64,000 nucleotides of DNA from a bacterium (GTDB lineage Bacteria; Bdellovibrionota; Bacteriovoracia; Bacteriovoracales; Bacteriovoracaceae), in assembly GCA_030425045.1 (NCBI GenBank), contig JAUHVL010000002.1, forward strand, positions 62,001-126,000, written 5' to 3'. A program made the position numbers and the translations under genes. Below the pieces are notes generated by a model. The model was not told the origin of the DNA. It worked only from the letters and a program-made list of their open reading frames with translations, and made no database searches. Shown here one piece after another: positions 46,324-56,307 of this stretch. The stretch's first letter is position 1; each line of letters begins with the position of its first letter.

Positions 46324-47559
46324 ATGAAGATATTAATAATTCTTGCACCTTTTTTATCGCTTACAGTCCAAGCAAAAGTCTCTACGATGCTCGATGAGTT
46401 ATATCGGTCGACACTTACCAATACCTCTTCAATTAAAGATAAAGTATTAGAGTTAAGAATCGCGCAAGAAAAATTATCACAAGCGAAATCAGGCTTTTAC
46501 CCTGAAGTTTCTTTAAATTCACAATATGGACTTCGAGATCCCGTACCTTCAGCAGGAGGCTTTGGACAAGATAAGCAAAGAAGTACTTTTATCTCTGTCG
46601 ATCAAAGAATCTTCAAAGGAGGAGCTGAGTACCATGGATTAAAACTAGCTAAAAATATTCCCCTCATTGCTGAGCTCGAAAAACATCGTCAAGAGATCAA
46701 TGTCTATCAAAACCTTGCTATCCTCTACTTCGATATTCTAACGCAACAACGAGACCTCGCTCTTTTAAAAAAACAAAACACAACATTAGAAAAACAAATC
46801 AATACACTATCAAAAAGAGCTCGTATCGGACGGAATAAAAAAACAGATGTTTTAAGTGCACAAGCAGAAATGGCCAGGATTACAGCTGAAATTTCACAAA
46901 GAGAAAGTCAGCTAAAAACTTCTTTTTACAACCTTAGTACCGTAACGGGAAAGGAAGTGACGAGAGATCTCGACGATCCTTACCAAAATCAAATTTTAAA
47001 AATTGATTCTGCATGGATCAATTTGCTCGAGCACAATCCTCATATAAAAATTCAAGAACTACTCATTAAAAATGCTGATAATAAAATCAAAATGAGTCGT
47101 GCAAACTATTACCCAGACTTAACCTTTAACGGAAACTATTATTTTGATCGCTTTGGAGCACTTGCAGAATCAGACTGGGATATGGGACTCAATTTATCTT
47201 GGAATTTATTCTCAGGAGGAAAAGATCGTTCCGAAAAAAATATCAGTTTTTTCGAGAAAATGCGTTATCAAGAACAACTTAAAGATCTTAAACGTGAAAT
47301 AAAAAATAACTTTCTCTCCTTAGAAAAAGAGTTTTATGCTCAAAAAAATATCCTCGATCGATTACAAAAAGCAGTGAATCTTTCTAAGCAAAACTACCAA
47401 GAGCATTTAAAAGAAGAAAGGCAAGGCCTTGTTAATCAGCTCGATGTCTTAAGAGTTCAACGAAACTATTTAGAAATTAAGAGAATATACAATAGACAGT
47501 TTTTTGATACCAGAGTGACTTGGATCAAACTCAAGTCTCTTGCGGGAGTTCGTCCATGA
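46324..47559 (+). CDS. TolC-family outer-membrane channel protein
   Basis: Starting at ATG 46324 (GGAGA 6 nt upstream), the protein has 411 residues with a signal peptide ending VQA. The long helical repeats are typical of TolC: SQAKSGFYPEVSLNSQYGLRDP, VDQRIFKGGAEY, RARIGRNKKTDVLSAQAEMAR, then the second repeat with ANYYPDLTFNGNYYFDR, LSWNLFSGGKDR and LVNQLDVLRVQRNYLE. Its stop overlaps the RND start as ATGA, so they form one unit. It is expected to form the outer-membrane exit for the pump. Confidence 0.9.
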   Translation: MKILIILAPFLSLTVQAKVSTMLDELYRSTLTNTSSIKDKVLELRIAQEKLSQAKSGFYPEVSLNSQYGLRDPVPSAGGFGQDKQRSTFISVDQRIFKGGAEYHGLKLAKNIPLIAELEKHRQEINVYQNLAILYFDILTQQRDLALLKKQNTTLEKQINTLSKRARIGRNKKTDVLSAQAEMARITAEISQRESQLKTSFYNLSTVTGKEVTRDLDDPYQNQILKIDSAWINLLEHNPHIKIQELLIKNADNKIKMSRANYYPDLTFNGNYYFDRFGALAESDWDMGLNLSWNLFSGGKDRSEKNISFFEKMRYQEQLKDLKREIKNNFLSLEKEFYAQKNILDRLQKAVNLSKQNYQEHLKEERQGLVNQLDVLRVQRNYLEIKRIYNRQFFDTRVTWIKLKSLAGVRP

Positions 47560-50500
47560 GTTTAAGTAAAGTTTCCATTCAAAGGCCCGTCTTTGCCTGG
47601 ATTTTAATGTTTGCACTTATTTTCTTTGGTATTCTCTCTTTCAATCAAATGGGTATTAATGAAAACCCGGACGTCGACTTCCCCACGATCACTGTCAATT
47701 ACTCGTATGAAGGGGCCACACCGGCCGTTATTGAAAAAGATGTTATCGAACCTGTTGAGAGTGTTATTGTCTCAATGGAAGGTATTCGTAGTTTAACTGC
47801 AACTGCCGATCGTGGCTCTGCTCAAATCTCTGTAGAGTTTGAACTAGATAGAGATATCGACTTCGCACTTCAAGAGGTTCAAACATTATTAGGCCGTGCA
47901 CAAAGACAGCTGCCCGATAGTTTAGATCCACCGATTGTAACAAAATCTAATGCCGCTGATGAACCTATTATGTATCTTAATCTGCGCTCAAAAAAAATGA
48001 GTGATCGCGAGTTAATGACACTTTTTAGAGACCAAGTCAGAGATAGACTCTCTACAGTAGAGGGAGTCGCAGAAATAAGAGCCTTTGGTTATCACGAGCC
48101 TTTATTAAGAATAGACCTCGACGCTCAGAAACTCTCTGCTTATCAACTTACAGCAATGGATGTTGTTGAGAGTATAAGAAGAGAGCACAAAGAGTTGCCT
48201 GCGGGAAGACTGGAGCTTGATGATCTCGAAGACACAGTGAGAATCATGGGTGAAGCCGTCAAACTTGAAGAGTTTCAAAATATGGTGATATCTCGCCGAG
48301 GTGGATCACCAAACTTTGTTCCCATCAGACTTAAAGATGTGGCCAATATATATGAAGGCGTAGAAAACACCAGAAGAATCTCTAGGCTTAACGGAGAAAA
48401 AGCTCTCGGAATGGCCGTTCAAAAACAAAAAGGCGTCAATGCTGCAGCAACAGCTGATCGTATGAAAGCGGCCCTCGTTGAGCTGAATAAAGATCTCCCC
48501 GACGGTGCCATCATGGGGGTTAATTTTGATCGAACACAATTCATTAGAGAATCTGTGGATGAACTTGTTTTCACTCTTGTTCTTTCTGCAATTTTAACTT
48601 CCATTGTCTGTTGGATTTTTCTCGGTTCTTGGTCAGCCACCGTTAATATTTTATTAGCTATTCCTACTGCCATTATTGGTAGTTTTATTTTTATGAATTG
48701 GCTTGGCTTCACTCTCAACACTTTTTCTCTTCTTGGACTAGCGTTAGCAATTGGTATCGTCGTTGATGATGCCATTATCATGCTCGAAAATATTGTTCGC
48801 TACCTTCAACTGGGTTGGGACCGCCTTAATGCTTCTTTTAAAGGTGCAAGAGAAATTACGTTTGCAGTCCTTGCTACCTCTGTTGCACTCATCTCTATTT
48901 TTATTCCGATCGCTTTTTTAGATGGACTTGAAGGAAAGTTTTTCTTCGAGTTTGCTATGACAATTTCTGTTGCTGTTGCGCTCAGTTCACTGGAAGCCTT
49001 AACGTTGGCCCCCATGCGCTGTTCTCAATTTTTAGATATTGGAGAAAGAGCAACTTCATTTGGACGTTTTTTTGAAAATGTTATGGAGTCTTTAAAACTC
49101 TTTTACAAAAAAATTCTCACATGGAGCTTAAATCATCGTTTCGTCACAATAGTTTCGGCATCGGTACTGCTCATTGGTTCAGTCTTTACATTTCGAGGTC
49201 TTCCAACAGAATTTTCTCCTCCGCAAGATCGCGGCGTTATCTTTTGTATTTTTCTAGCTCCCTCTGGAAAATCTTTAAACTATACATCTCAAAAAATCTC
49301 TGAATTTGAAAAAATTGTTGCGGCTCATCCAGGAGTGGCAAGACAGTTTATGGCCGTAGGTGGTTTTGGTTCTGGTGGACAAAGTAACCGAGGTAACGGT
49401 GTGATCATCTTAAAAGATCGAGATGATCGTGACCAATCTCAAGCAGAGATTGCAGCTCAGTTAAGAAAAGAAAGTTTAAAGATTGGTGGTATCCGTGTTT
49501 TTCTAAGAGATCGTTTCGGCAACCCATTTGGTGGAAGAAGAGGAAGCCCTATCGAGTTTACTATCAATGGACCAAATCCAGAAAAACAAAAAGAGTTATA
49601 CTTTAAGATGGAAGAGAAAATGAAGGCCACAGGGTTAATGGTAGGTATTCGTTCTGATGACGTTCTTACCCTGCCAGAAGTCCATATCATTCCCAATAGG
49701 GAAAAGGCCCTACAAAGTGGTGTCGAGGTCAGCGAAATTGCGAATGTTGTAAACGCAACATTTGGAGGAACGGTGGCGAGCCAGTATACAGATCAATCTA
49801 GAAGATTTGATATTTGGGTTCAACTCGAAGAAAAAGATCGACAAAGAAAAGATGATGTCTCGGCCATATTTGTTCGCAACAACAGAAATGAGCTCATTCC
49901 CCTCAAAAGTGTTGTCGATGTTATTTCAACAAAAGGGCCACAAGTTATTTATCGTGAAGACAGACAGCGAGGTGTTCGCGTCGATAGTAACTTAGCAAAA
50001 GGTGTAATCCAAGGGGACGCCATTACGAAAGTAAGAGAAATTGCGAGTGAAGTTCTTGAAGAGGGATACTATATTCGGTTTCAAGAAACTCCTGATGATA
50101 AACTAAAACAAACAGCTCTCATCATGTTACTTGGTTTAGTTATCGCTTATATGATTCTGGCCATCCAGTTTAACTCATTCATTGATCCATGGATTGTTTT
50201 TCTTGCCATTCCTTTTGGACTAGCTGGATCCATGGTTGGTCTTGCTCTTGGAGGACAAAGTTTAAACGTTTACTCAGCCATCGGAATTTTACTGACCATG
50301 GGTATTGTGAAGAAAAACTCCATCTTACTTGTAGAGTTTACGAATCAGTTACGTGACCAAGGAAAAGAACTAAAAGATGCTCTTTTAGAGGCTTGTCCTA
50401 TCAGATTGAGACCAATCTTAATGACAACACTGGCGACTTTAGCAGCCGCTCTCCCACCAGCGCTGGCCTTTGGTCCAGGTAGTGAAACTCGTATACCGAT

Positions 50501-50633
50501 GGCTTTAACAGTCCTAGGAGGAGTTTCGCTCAGTACTGTTTTTACATTGCTAGTGGTTCCTTGTGTCTATAGTCTAATTAATCCTAAGAGAAATAATATT
50601 CCTGAGGAAAATCCAAGCAATTCACCAGTATAA
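47556..50633 (+). CDS. RND-family efflux transporter (HAE1-like)
   Basis: From ATG 47556 the protein has 1025 residues, normal for an RND pump. It has an N-terminal helix SIQRPVFAWILMF, porter motifs (NYSYEGATPAVIEKDVIEPVE, GRAQRQLPDS), helix 4 with GIVVDDAIIMLENIV (two Asp for proton relay), SIFIPIAFLDGLEGKFFFEFA and a second repeat with GIVKKNSILLVEFTNQLR. It should export hydrophobic compounds. No periplasmic adaptor gene lies beside it; the gene would normally sit between tolC and the pump. Confidence 0.92.
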   Translation: MSLSKVSIQRPVFAWILMFALIFFGILSFNQMGINENPDVDFPTITVNYSYEGATPAVIEKDVIEPVESVIVSMEGIRSLTATADRGSAQISVEFELDRDIDFALQEVQTLLGRAQRQLPDSLDPPIVTKSNAADEPIMYLNLRSKKMSDRELMTLFRDQVRDRLSTVEGVAEIRAFGYHEPLLRIDLDAQKLSAYQLTAMDVVESIRREHKELPAGRLELDDLEDTVRIMGEAVKLEEFQNMVISRRGGSPNFVPIRLKDVANIYEGVENTRRISRLNGEKALGMAVQKQKGVNAAATADRMKAALVELNKDLPDGAIMGVNFDRTQFIRESVDELVFTLVLSAILTSIVCWIFLGSWSATVNILLAIPTAIIGSFIFMNWLGFTLNTFSLLGLALAIGIVVDDAIIMLENIVRYLQLGWDRLNASFKGAREITFAVLATSVALISIFIPIAFLDGLEGKFFFEFAMTISVAVALSSLEALTLAPMRCSQFLDIGERATSFGRFFENVMESLKLFYKKILTWSLNHRFVTIVSASVLLIGSVFTFRGLPTEFSPPQDRGVIFCIFLAPSGKSLNYTSQKISEFEKIVAAHPGVARQFMAVGGFGSGGQSNRGNGVIILKDRDDRDQSQAEIAAQLRKESLKIGGIRVFLRDRFGNPFGGRRGSPIEFTINGPNPEKQKELYFKMEEKMKATGLMVGIRSDDVLTLPEVHIIPNREKALQSGVEVSEIANVVNATFGGTVASQYTDQSRRFDIWVQLEEKDRQRKDDVSAIFVRNNRNELIPLKSVVDVISTKGPQVIYREDRQRGVRVDSNLAKGVIQGDAITKVREIASEVLEEGYYIRFQETPDDKLKQTALIMLLGLVIAYMILAIQFNSFIDPWIVFLAIPFGLAGSMVGLALGGQSLNVYSAIGILLTMGIVKKNSILLVEFTNQLRDQGKELKDALLEACPIRLRPILMTTLATLAAALPPALAFGPGSETRIPMALTVLGGVSLSTVFTLLVVPCVYSLINPKRNNIPEENPSNSPV

Positions 50634-50692
50634 AAAATACAATTATCCCAATTTAGATTGAAGCGGGCCAATTCCTTATGTAAGAAAAGAGT

Positions 50693-50962
50693 ATGAAAGC
50701 ACTTATCTCAATTCTTTTCCTTACTTTTACTCTTTCGACTCAAGCTCTGAAATTGAGAACTTTAGCTATCTCACCTGAAAGACTTAAGCTTATTCAGGAA
50801 AACTCTCATATCAATATTAACCACAAAAAGGTTGAAGGTATTATCAACGAGACTCCAGAGTTTGAAATGAAAGTCAGAGAAGGTCATCCCGCTTATAAAA
50901 CGCCATTTTCATCTCTTCCTCAAATGACAATTGACCGTACAGAATCAAATATCGCAAACTAA
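50693..50962 (+). CDS. Small secreted protein of unknown function
   Basis: The 89-residue protein has a signal peptide (ending STQA) and a short charged mature part without cysteines. No family is recognised. It lies 59 bp after the RND pump gene and 3 bp before the pseudouridine synthase gene. Confidence 0.55.
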   Translation: MKALISILFLTFTLSTQALKLRTLAISPERLKLIQENSHININHKKVEGIINETPEFEMKVREGHPAYKTPFSSLPQMTIDRTESNIAN

Positions 50963-50965
50963 GGT

Positions 50966-51709
50966 ATGAACCCTGAAATTGAAATTCTTTTTCAAGATGA
51001 ATACTATATTGCCGTAAACAAACCCTCCGGGATGCTGGTTCATTATTATAAAGAATGCACAGATACGACTAATCTGATGAGGTTTGTAAGAGATCAAACA
51101 GGTTTTTACCTCTACCCTCTTCATCGTCTCGACCGTCCCGTTTCAGGAATTGTACTATTTGCTATTGATCAAACTGCGGCGAGTGAGCTCAAAAAAATAT
51201 GGAATACAGATCAGGTAGAGAAAAAATATACAGCACTCGTAAAAGGTGAGATCACAGCGCCCGGAGTCTTTGACTTTGATCTCTCAAATGAAAACAAAAT
51301 TAAACAAACGGCCATTACTCACTATGAACCACTAGAAAGTTTTGGCGCATGGAATACTCTTGTTGAAGTAAAAATAGAAACGGGAAGAAAACATCAAATA
51401 AGAAGGCATTTTTCAAGAAGATGTTATCAAATTATTGGTGATACGGCCCATGGCAAAGGAAAAGTGAATCGTTACTTTCGCGAACATTATGATTTGAATC
51501 GAATCTTTCTTCATGGCCATTCCTTTAAGTTTATCCATCCGATTACACATGAAAAAATTCATCTTAAGTGCCCACTACCAGAGGAACTCGAACATGTCTT
51601 ATTAAAACTCAGGACTCGTTTAAATGAACCACCGAGAGAGATGAGACAAGGACTTGAGGAGAGCCTGGCACCATCCCGGCCAGACAAGGGAAACGAGAAA
51701 CATTATTAA
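50966..51709 (+). CDS. truC: RluA-family pseudouridine synthase, TruC-like
   Basis: The 247-residue protein has DEYYIAVNKPSGMLVH, the catalytic Asp in LHRLDRPVSGIVLFA, TDQVEKKYTALVKGEI, TGRKHQIRRHFS, and DTAHGKGKVNRYFREH. The last motif and short length match TruC, which makes pseudouridine 65 in tRNA. AAGG sits close to the ATG. A hairpin at 51732-51753 may end the transcript. Confidence 0.85.
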   Translation: MNPEIEILFQDEYYIAVNKPSGMLVHYYKECTDTTNLMRFVRDQTGFYLYPLHRLDRPVSGIVLFAIDQTAASELKKIWNTDQVEKKYTALVKGEITAPGVFDFDLSNENKIKQTAITHYEPLESFGAWNTLVEVKIETGRKHQIRRHFSRRCYQIIGDTAHGKGKVNRYFREHYDLNRIFLHGHSFKFIHPITHEKIHLKCPLPEELEHVLLKLRTRLNEPPREMRQGLEESLAPSRPDKGNEKHY

Positions 51710-52175
51710 ACTTCCCTCTCGGCGGTACTTTTTAGGATTCAATTCAATCCTAATGTTTTGTTGAAACCATCATGCAACTTCGAAAAGTTAAAATCGTCAT
51801 TAAAATGTCAAAATTAAGTTAAAAAAAAGGAAGGGGACTACAACGTAGTCCCCAAAGACGAAAACATGAATGAGTTCACACACTTATGCATTCCCATTCA
51901 ATATGAAAAAAGAAAGTTAAAATTTTCGGAGTTGAAACTATGAGTATAGTTTAACGTGCCCCTCCTGAATCATGCCCCTGTTAAAGGCAATCTTTAATTA
52001 CCATATTTTTTAAATTGGCCATAGGCCTTGGAGCGATTTACATACTATGGTGACAATTTGGCCGTCTCACTTTCTTACATTTAGTTACATAAAGTGTTTT
52101 TCAAATGTAAGAATTTCATTTCTTACTCTTTAAAAAACTATTTCTGCTAATGTTTTTTTCGACGAAGGAACTATT
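51710..52175. other. Gene-free stretch with three hairpins, possible small RNA
   Basis: No ORF is credible. A hairpin TTAGGATT-CAATTC-AATCCTAA (51732-51753) followed by a T-rich stretch may terminate truC. GGGGACTAC-AAC-GTAGTCCCC (51833-51853) is a perfect 9-bp stem; on the minus strand it is followed by TTCC and eight T, so it would terminate minus-strand transcription, although no minus-strand gene ends there. A perfect 11-bp inverted repeat (52072-52082, 52103-52113) lies 62 bp before the next start. A C-rich segment (CCCCTCCT, about 51960) is in between. Confidence 0.5.
52072..52113. repeat. 11-bp inverted repeat upstream of the serine hydrolase gene
   Basis: TTCTTACATTT and AAATGTAAGAA pair perfectly across a 20-nt loop. 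It could be an operator half-site pair or an mRNA leader hairpin. Confidence 0.45.
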
Positions 52176-53270
52176 TTGAAATATTTTTTTATTTGCCTTA
52201 CATTTATTTTCGCTCAGTTTTCATTTGCTCTAACAACTGAGCAAATTGAAAGTATTCTTAATAAGTCTCATCGGACTTCACCCTTTCACGGTAATATTTT
52301 AATTAAGCAAAATGGAACAACTCTTTATAAAAAGAGTCATGGGATTGCAAATAGAGAATGGCAAGTACCGCACAACCTCAACTCAAAATTTATGATCGCT
52401 TCCCTCACCAAGCAGTTTACTGCTTACGCTATCTTAAACTTGGCCTTTGAAAAGAAGCTTAATCTTGAAGACTCTGTTTCTAAGTATATTAAACTTCCAA
52501 GGAAGTCGCCGATTGATCCTAAAAAGTGGGAAGCCATAACCATACGTCATCTCCTTACTCACTCTTCAGGGTTATCAAGAGATATTAAAAGAAATGAGAA
52601 TATGAGTACATCAGACTATAACTTACTCGGTACCATTGTTTTTAATGTTTTAAATGCCGGAAAAATTATAAATAAAGATCCGGGGCAATATTATTATTCA
52701 AACCTAGGTTACCTCCTTCTTGCTGAAGTTATTGAGAAGGTTACCTCAAGTTATTATATAAGTTATCTCAAAACAGTGATTTTTAATCCTCTTAAGATGT
52801 ATAACACTGACGAGTATCACAGAAGAAAAACGATTCCTATGATGGCCGAAGGTTATTTTCGTGGAGACAGTCGAAAAACAAATAAGAGGTGTTGCCATGA
52901 TGCCAGTATTTTTACAGGCTCTCATAATCTTTACTCAACGATTGAAGATCTTGATATTTGGAATCACGAGCTTCACGGAGTTACGAATATTTTAAATCGT
53001 GATGTCTTAAACCAAATGAAAGAAGCACAAGTTCAAGTCGATGATAAAGGTACGTCTTATGCCTTTGGTCTTAATGTCGATAATTATCAGGGGCTATCTC
53101 GAATTTGGCATACAGGTCATGAGTGGGGTTACTCAACTCTTCTTACCTATGTACCAGAACTTAAATTAAGTATCGTTTATTTATCAAATTTTCATGGGGA
53201 AGAAATTTTTAGTTACTTCCCCAATAATGTTAAATTTCAAAATGGATTATTAGATCAAATGAAAAACTAG
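52176..53270 (+). CDS. Secreted beta-lactamase-family serine hydrolase
   Basis: This 364-residue protein starts with TTG, supported by GAAGGA 8 nt upstream. A signal peptide ends FSFA. The serine hydrolase fold has ASLTKQF (Ser76, Lys79), the Tyr motif in YYYSNLGYLLL, and HTGHEWG near the end (third motif). It resembles class C-type enzymes such as PBP4*/AmpH-like peptidases, which act on D-amino-acid peptides or esters. Beta-lactam resistance should not be assumed. Confidence 0.85.
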   Translation: MKYFFICLTFIFAQFSFALTTEQIESILNKSHRTSPFHGNILIKQNGTTLYKKSHGIANREWQVPHNLNSKFMIASLTKQFTAYAILNLAFEKKLNLEDSVSKYIKLPRKSPIDPKKWEAITIRHLLTHSSGLSRDIKRNENMSTSDYNLLGTIVFNVLNAGKIINKDPGQYYYSNLGYLLLAEVIEKVTSSYYISYLKTVIFNPLKMYNTDEYHRRKTIPMMAEGYFRGDSRKTNKRCCHDASIFTGSHNLYSTIEDLDIWNHELHGVTNILNRDVLNQMKEAQVQVDDKGTSYAFGLNVDNYQGLSRIWHTGHEWGYSTLLTYVPELKLSIVYLSNFHGEEIFSYFPNNVKFQNGLLDQMKN

Positions 53271-53590
53271 AGAATTTCCTCTAGGTCTTCAAAGTATTCG
53301 ATACTCCAAACATCTTCATCAACTTCAACAGCATTAGCATCATAAAAACAAACCATAGCGCCTTCATCATTTCTATCCCAATCATGATTCATAAGGATCG
53401 TCGCCATTTGACCAGAAAAGGTATAATTTTCGATAACAAATAATCTAGGATCATCTTCAATATTGAGAGTATAAGTCATCCCAAAGCTTTCAACACGTTG
53501 ATAGTTTAAAAAGCCACATAAATCTCCATCCATATAGTCTTGAGCAAAAATATTCGTGGTTATTAATAATGCAAAAAGAATCTTCTTCAT
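53267..53590 (-). CDS. Small secreted protein of unknown function
   Basis: The 107-residue protein has a signal peptide (ending NIFAQ), two cysteines (DLCGFLN, AMVCFYD) and a very acidic C-terminus. No family is recognised. GGAG precedes the ATG. Its stop overlaps that of the hydrolase as CTAG. Confidence 0.6.
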   Translation of the reverse strand: MKKILFALLITTNIFAQDYMDGDLCGFLNYQRVESFGMTYTLNIEDDPRLFVIENYTFSGQMATILMNHDWDRNDEGAMVCFYDANAVEVDEDVWSIEYFEDLEEIL

Positions 53591-53764
53591 AAAATCTCCA
53601 AATATCTGTTGTTTGAACCTTAAGTAACAAGATATTAAATTTTAAACAAGCAATGTGATGAAATTTACATAGAAACGCCCTAGAGAGTGACCATATTTAT
53701 TGGAGCGAAAAAAAACATAACACATCAAAATCACGTATTATTCTGAATAATTGGCGTTGAATAA

Positions 53765-53770
53765 TATAAT
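53765..53770 (+). promoter_or_regulatory. Candidate -10 box of a leaderless mRNA
   Basis: TATAAT is followed by ATTATT and then ATG at 53777. No Shine-Dalgarno sequence is present. Confidence 0.4.
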
Positions 53771-53776
53771 ATTATT

Positions 53777-54526
53777 ATGAAAACAACAAAAGCCTTACAA
53801 AAGTCATCTTATGGTGACAAATTACAAACATCAACACATCGGAATTTAGAGCAGTACAAAGGCACAGCACTTTTTATTCCCCAAACTAAAGTAACTCTCA
53901 ATTGGTGGGCCGTTATCTTATTTGGTTTCACCTTTTTTTCTCTAGGGACTTATTGGTCAAGTTTGAAAAACGAGAAAGTTGATCTCAGTAAACTCGAATA
54001 TCGGCAAGAGCAAATACTTAAACTCATGGCCCAAAAGAATAACCTTAGCTCTCAAGACTCTCATCAAGTAGTCACCGCAAAAGTGGATCCTTCTATTACG
54101 GCCAAGACTGGTGAGCTTTTAAGAAGTATCTTAAAAGAAAGTGGATTAACACATAAAGAAGAGTTGATTGAAAAACAAGTTGAGATTGAAAATTTAAAGC
54201 ACCAACTGAGGCTTATGGCCGAAATTAGACCTTCTCTCAAAAGAATGCCTGCGGCTATCAAACAACAACAAAAAACGATCCCCTATAATAATAAAAATGC
54301 CTCCATGTTATGGTTCGAACAAGAAGTGGAAAAAAAGGTTTATCTAAAACAATTTAAACAAGAGAGAGAAACCTTTCTTTCACAGAATGATCTCAGTAAC
54401 CCACTGATAAAACAAAAGTTTGACGAGTTAAAAAAGAATCACAAGCTGGCCATGCACGAACTTGAAGTTGAACACGACCAAGAAAGACTCCTTTTTAAGA
54501 AAAATAAATACCGGGTTATAAAGTAA
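53777..54526 (+). CDS. Single-pass membrane protein with coiled coil
   Basis: The 249-residue protein has about 45 N-terminal cytoplasmic residues, one helix (WWAVILFGFTFFSLGTYW, about 46-63), and a long periplasmic helical region rich in Glu, Lys and Gln, probably a coiled coil. No family is recognised. It could span the periplasm as an assembly factor. A TATAAT stands 6 nt before its ATG. Confidence 0.6.
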   Translation: MKTTKALQKSSYGDKLQTSTHRNLEQYKGTALFIPQTKVTLNWWAVILFGFTFFSLGTYWSSLKNEKVDLSKLEYRQEQILKLMAQKNNLSSQDSHQVVTAKVDPSITAKTGELLRSILKESGLTHKEELIEKQVEIENLKHQLRLMAEIRPSLKRMPAAIKQQQKTIPYNNKNASMLWFEQEVEKKVYLKQFKQERETFLSQNDLSNPLIKQKFDELKKNHKLAMHELEVEHDQERLLFKKNKYRVIK

Positions 54527-54571
54527 CCCTATTCAAATTATAATAATTGAGTCTCTTAATTTAGGAAAAAG

Positions 54572-55777
54572 ATGAAATCCTTTTTTATCCTCTTTATTGT
54601 TCTCGCTAGCTCAGTCACTTTAGCGAGTAGAGTCTCAAGAACGAGTCAAAATCGACTCCATTTAAATGGTGGCTGTAATGATTTCAACCAACAGTTATCT
54701 GACTTAAATAGCTGGTTAAATCATGTCGAAAATAAAAGCTGTACACCCCCCGCTCAAGTAAGTGAGGGTGAAGGCAGATGTCATGTTGATATTACAAACT
54801 GTGTACCGGATCACGTTCAACGTTATCATGGTGTAAGTTCTGCTCAGTCAGGTCCCAATTGTTGGAATACGGCACTTGTCATGAGTAATTTGGTTCCCCA
54901 TATGCGCCAATCAAGTAGTGAAGAATGGGCCTATTACCTTGAGTCTCCACTTTGCAGAAGACTTGCCGGGGATGAGTAAAGAAGACCTGGGGATATCGGA
55001 TCAATTCAATACACAAGACCAAGTAGCAACACCACAGGGCAGGTGCACGGTTTTATTCATGTTAGTGAAGATCTCGTTTATGCTAAAGATGGAATTCAAA
55101 CTAAAGATAATTATCGACTGCAATCTTATGAAGAAATGCACCAAATCTACCCTGTTGGAGTCATGACTGGTGAATGTGGTTATCATTGTGGAGAAAGACC
55201 TCTTAATCAGTTTATGAGACCACAAGAAATTGAAAGCTTAGGCCTTACTGAGTTTCACTTTAATCCTCAGATTTGTCCACTTTCGGAAAGTCTTCCTGAA
55301 GAAGTTGGAAGTGTAATAACGAGAGCTTGTGAAAGAAGGACCAGTTCTATTGAGCAAAATAGAGATAATTGTAATGCCTGTGCCCCCCATGAGCTTGCTT
55401 ACTACCGATGTATTTCTTTTGATGAGTATTTAAGTAATGCTCCTATCGATACGGAACGATTTCAAAGACTCAGCCGACTAATGGCCAACGTCGATTGTAA
55501 TATAGAAAGAAGCCTTGTTACTGAGCAAACACTTTCAGCACAAAATTTACAAAATATTACTGATAGCTTTACAGCACTTGGTGAGTACGTAAATCAAAAC
55601 AGAGATAATGCTGCAAACGAAAGTGAAACCTTTATCCTCAGTTCTATTGCACTGAGGGTAAATGAGGCTGCTTATCAGCTTGGAAGTATGGCAGGACGTT
55701 TACCAGAAGCGAGAGAGACAAACGCTTTGGCCAGAACAATTGAACAATCCCTAACAGAACTTGCCTCGACAAACTAA
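54572..55777 (+). pseudogene. Secreted cysteine-peptidase-like protein interrupted by an in-frame TAA
   Basis: One frame is open from the ATG at 54572 to TAA 55775 except for a TAA at 54977-54979. The first part (135 residues) has a signal peptide and a GPNCWNTALVMSN motif (Cys97). Directly after the stop the same frame continues RRPGDIGSIQYTRP and VHGFIHVSEDLVYAKDG. Together these fit the Cys, GD and His motifs of an NlpC/P60-like peptidase. A shorter product from GTG 55043 would lack the catalytic Cys. The downstream ykgJ-like gene is coupled (TAATG). It may be a nonsense allele, a sequencing error or readthrough. Confidence 0.65.
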
Positions 55778-56307
55778 TGAAACTACAAGAGCTCTATTTA
55801 AAAGTCTCTCAATTTGAACAAGATCTTTCTAAACAGTATCAATCAAAACTTCAGTGTAAAAAAAAGTGTAGTCAATGTTGTTATGTCGATTTATCAGTCT
55901 TCAAAATTGAAGCAGATCATATTCGTTTGTGGTTTAAAAACTTATCGAATGAAGAAAAGAGTGAATTCAATAAAAGACTTCAAGAGATTGGGGAAAATCG
56001 AGAAGACTTTTCTGGGACAGTTTCTTCACCTTGTACTTTTTTAAAAGATGATGAATGTATTATCTATCCTGTACGACCTTTAATTTGTCGTACTCAAGGC
56101 CATACTCTTGCCATCAAAACTGAAAGCGAGCAATATCTCGATATCTGTCCCTTAAACGAAGAAGCATTCCCACTCGCAAAGAAGTCCGATATTATTAATC
56201 TTGAGCTACTAAATACTATTTTAGTTCAACTCAACTCTCTTCAAGAAAACTCTGAGACTCGTATTGCTTTAAAAGCATTAGCAAAAGAATTTACTGTTCA
56301 GGATTAA
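55777..56307 (+). CDS. YkgJ-family cysteine-cluster protein
   Basis: The 176-residue protein has CKKKCSQCCYVDLSV (about 27-41), then CTFLKDDECIIYPVRPLICRTQGH. This conserved cysteine pattern is that of the YkgJ zinc/iron-chelating family, of unknown role. Its ATG overlaps the preceding stop (TAATG). The 3' end overlaps the convergent DUF1820 gene by 17 bp. Confidence 0.88.
   Translation: MKLQELYLKVSQFEQDLSKQYQSKLQCKKKCSQCCYVDLSVFKIEADHIRLWFKNLSNEEKSEFNKRLQEIGENREDFSGTVSSPCTFLKDDECIIYPVRPLICRTQGHTLAIKTESEQYLDICPLNEEAFPLAKKSDIINLELLNTILVQLNSLQENSETRIALKALAKEFTVQD

Noticed and set aside
48419-48781. Minus-strand open frame of 120 codons inside the RND gene
   Set aside because: The RND frame is certain at this place, and the reverse frame is a composition effect with no recognisable content.
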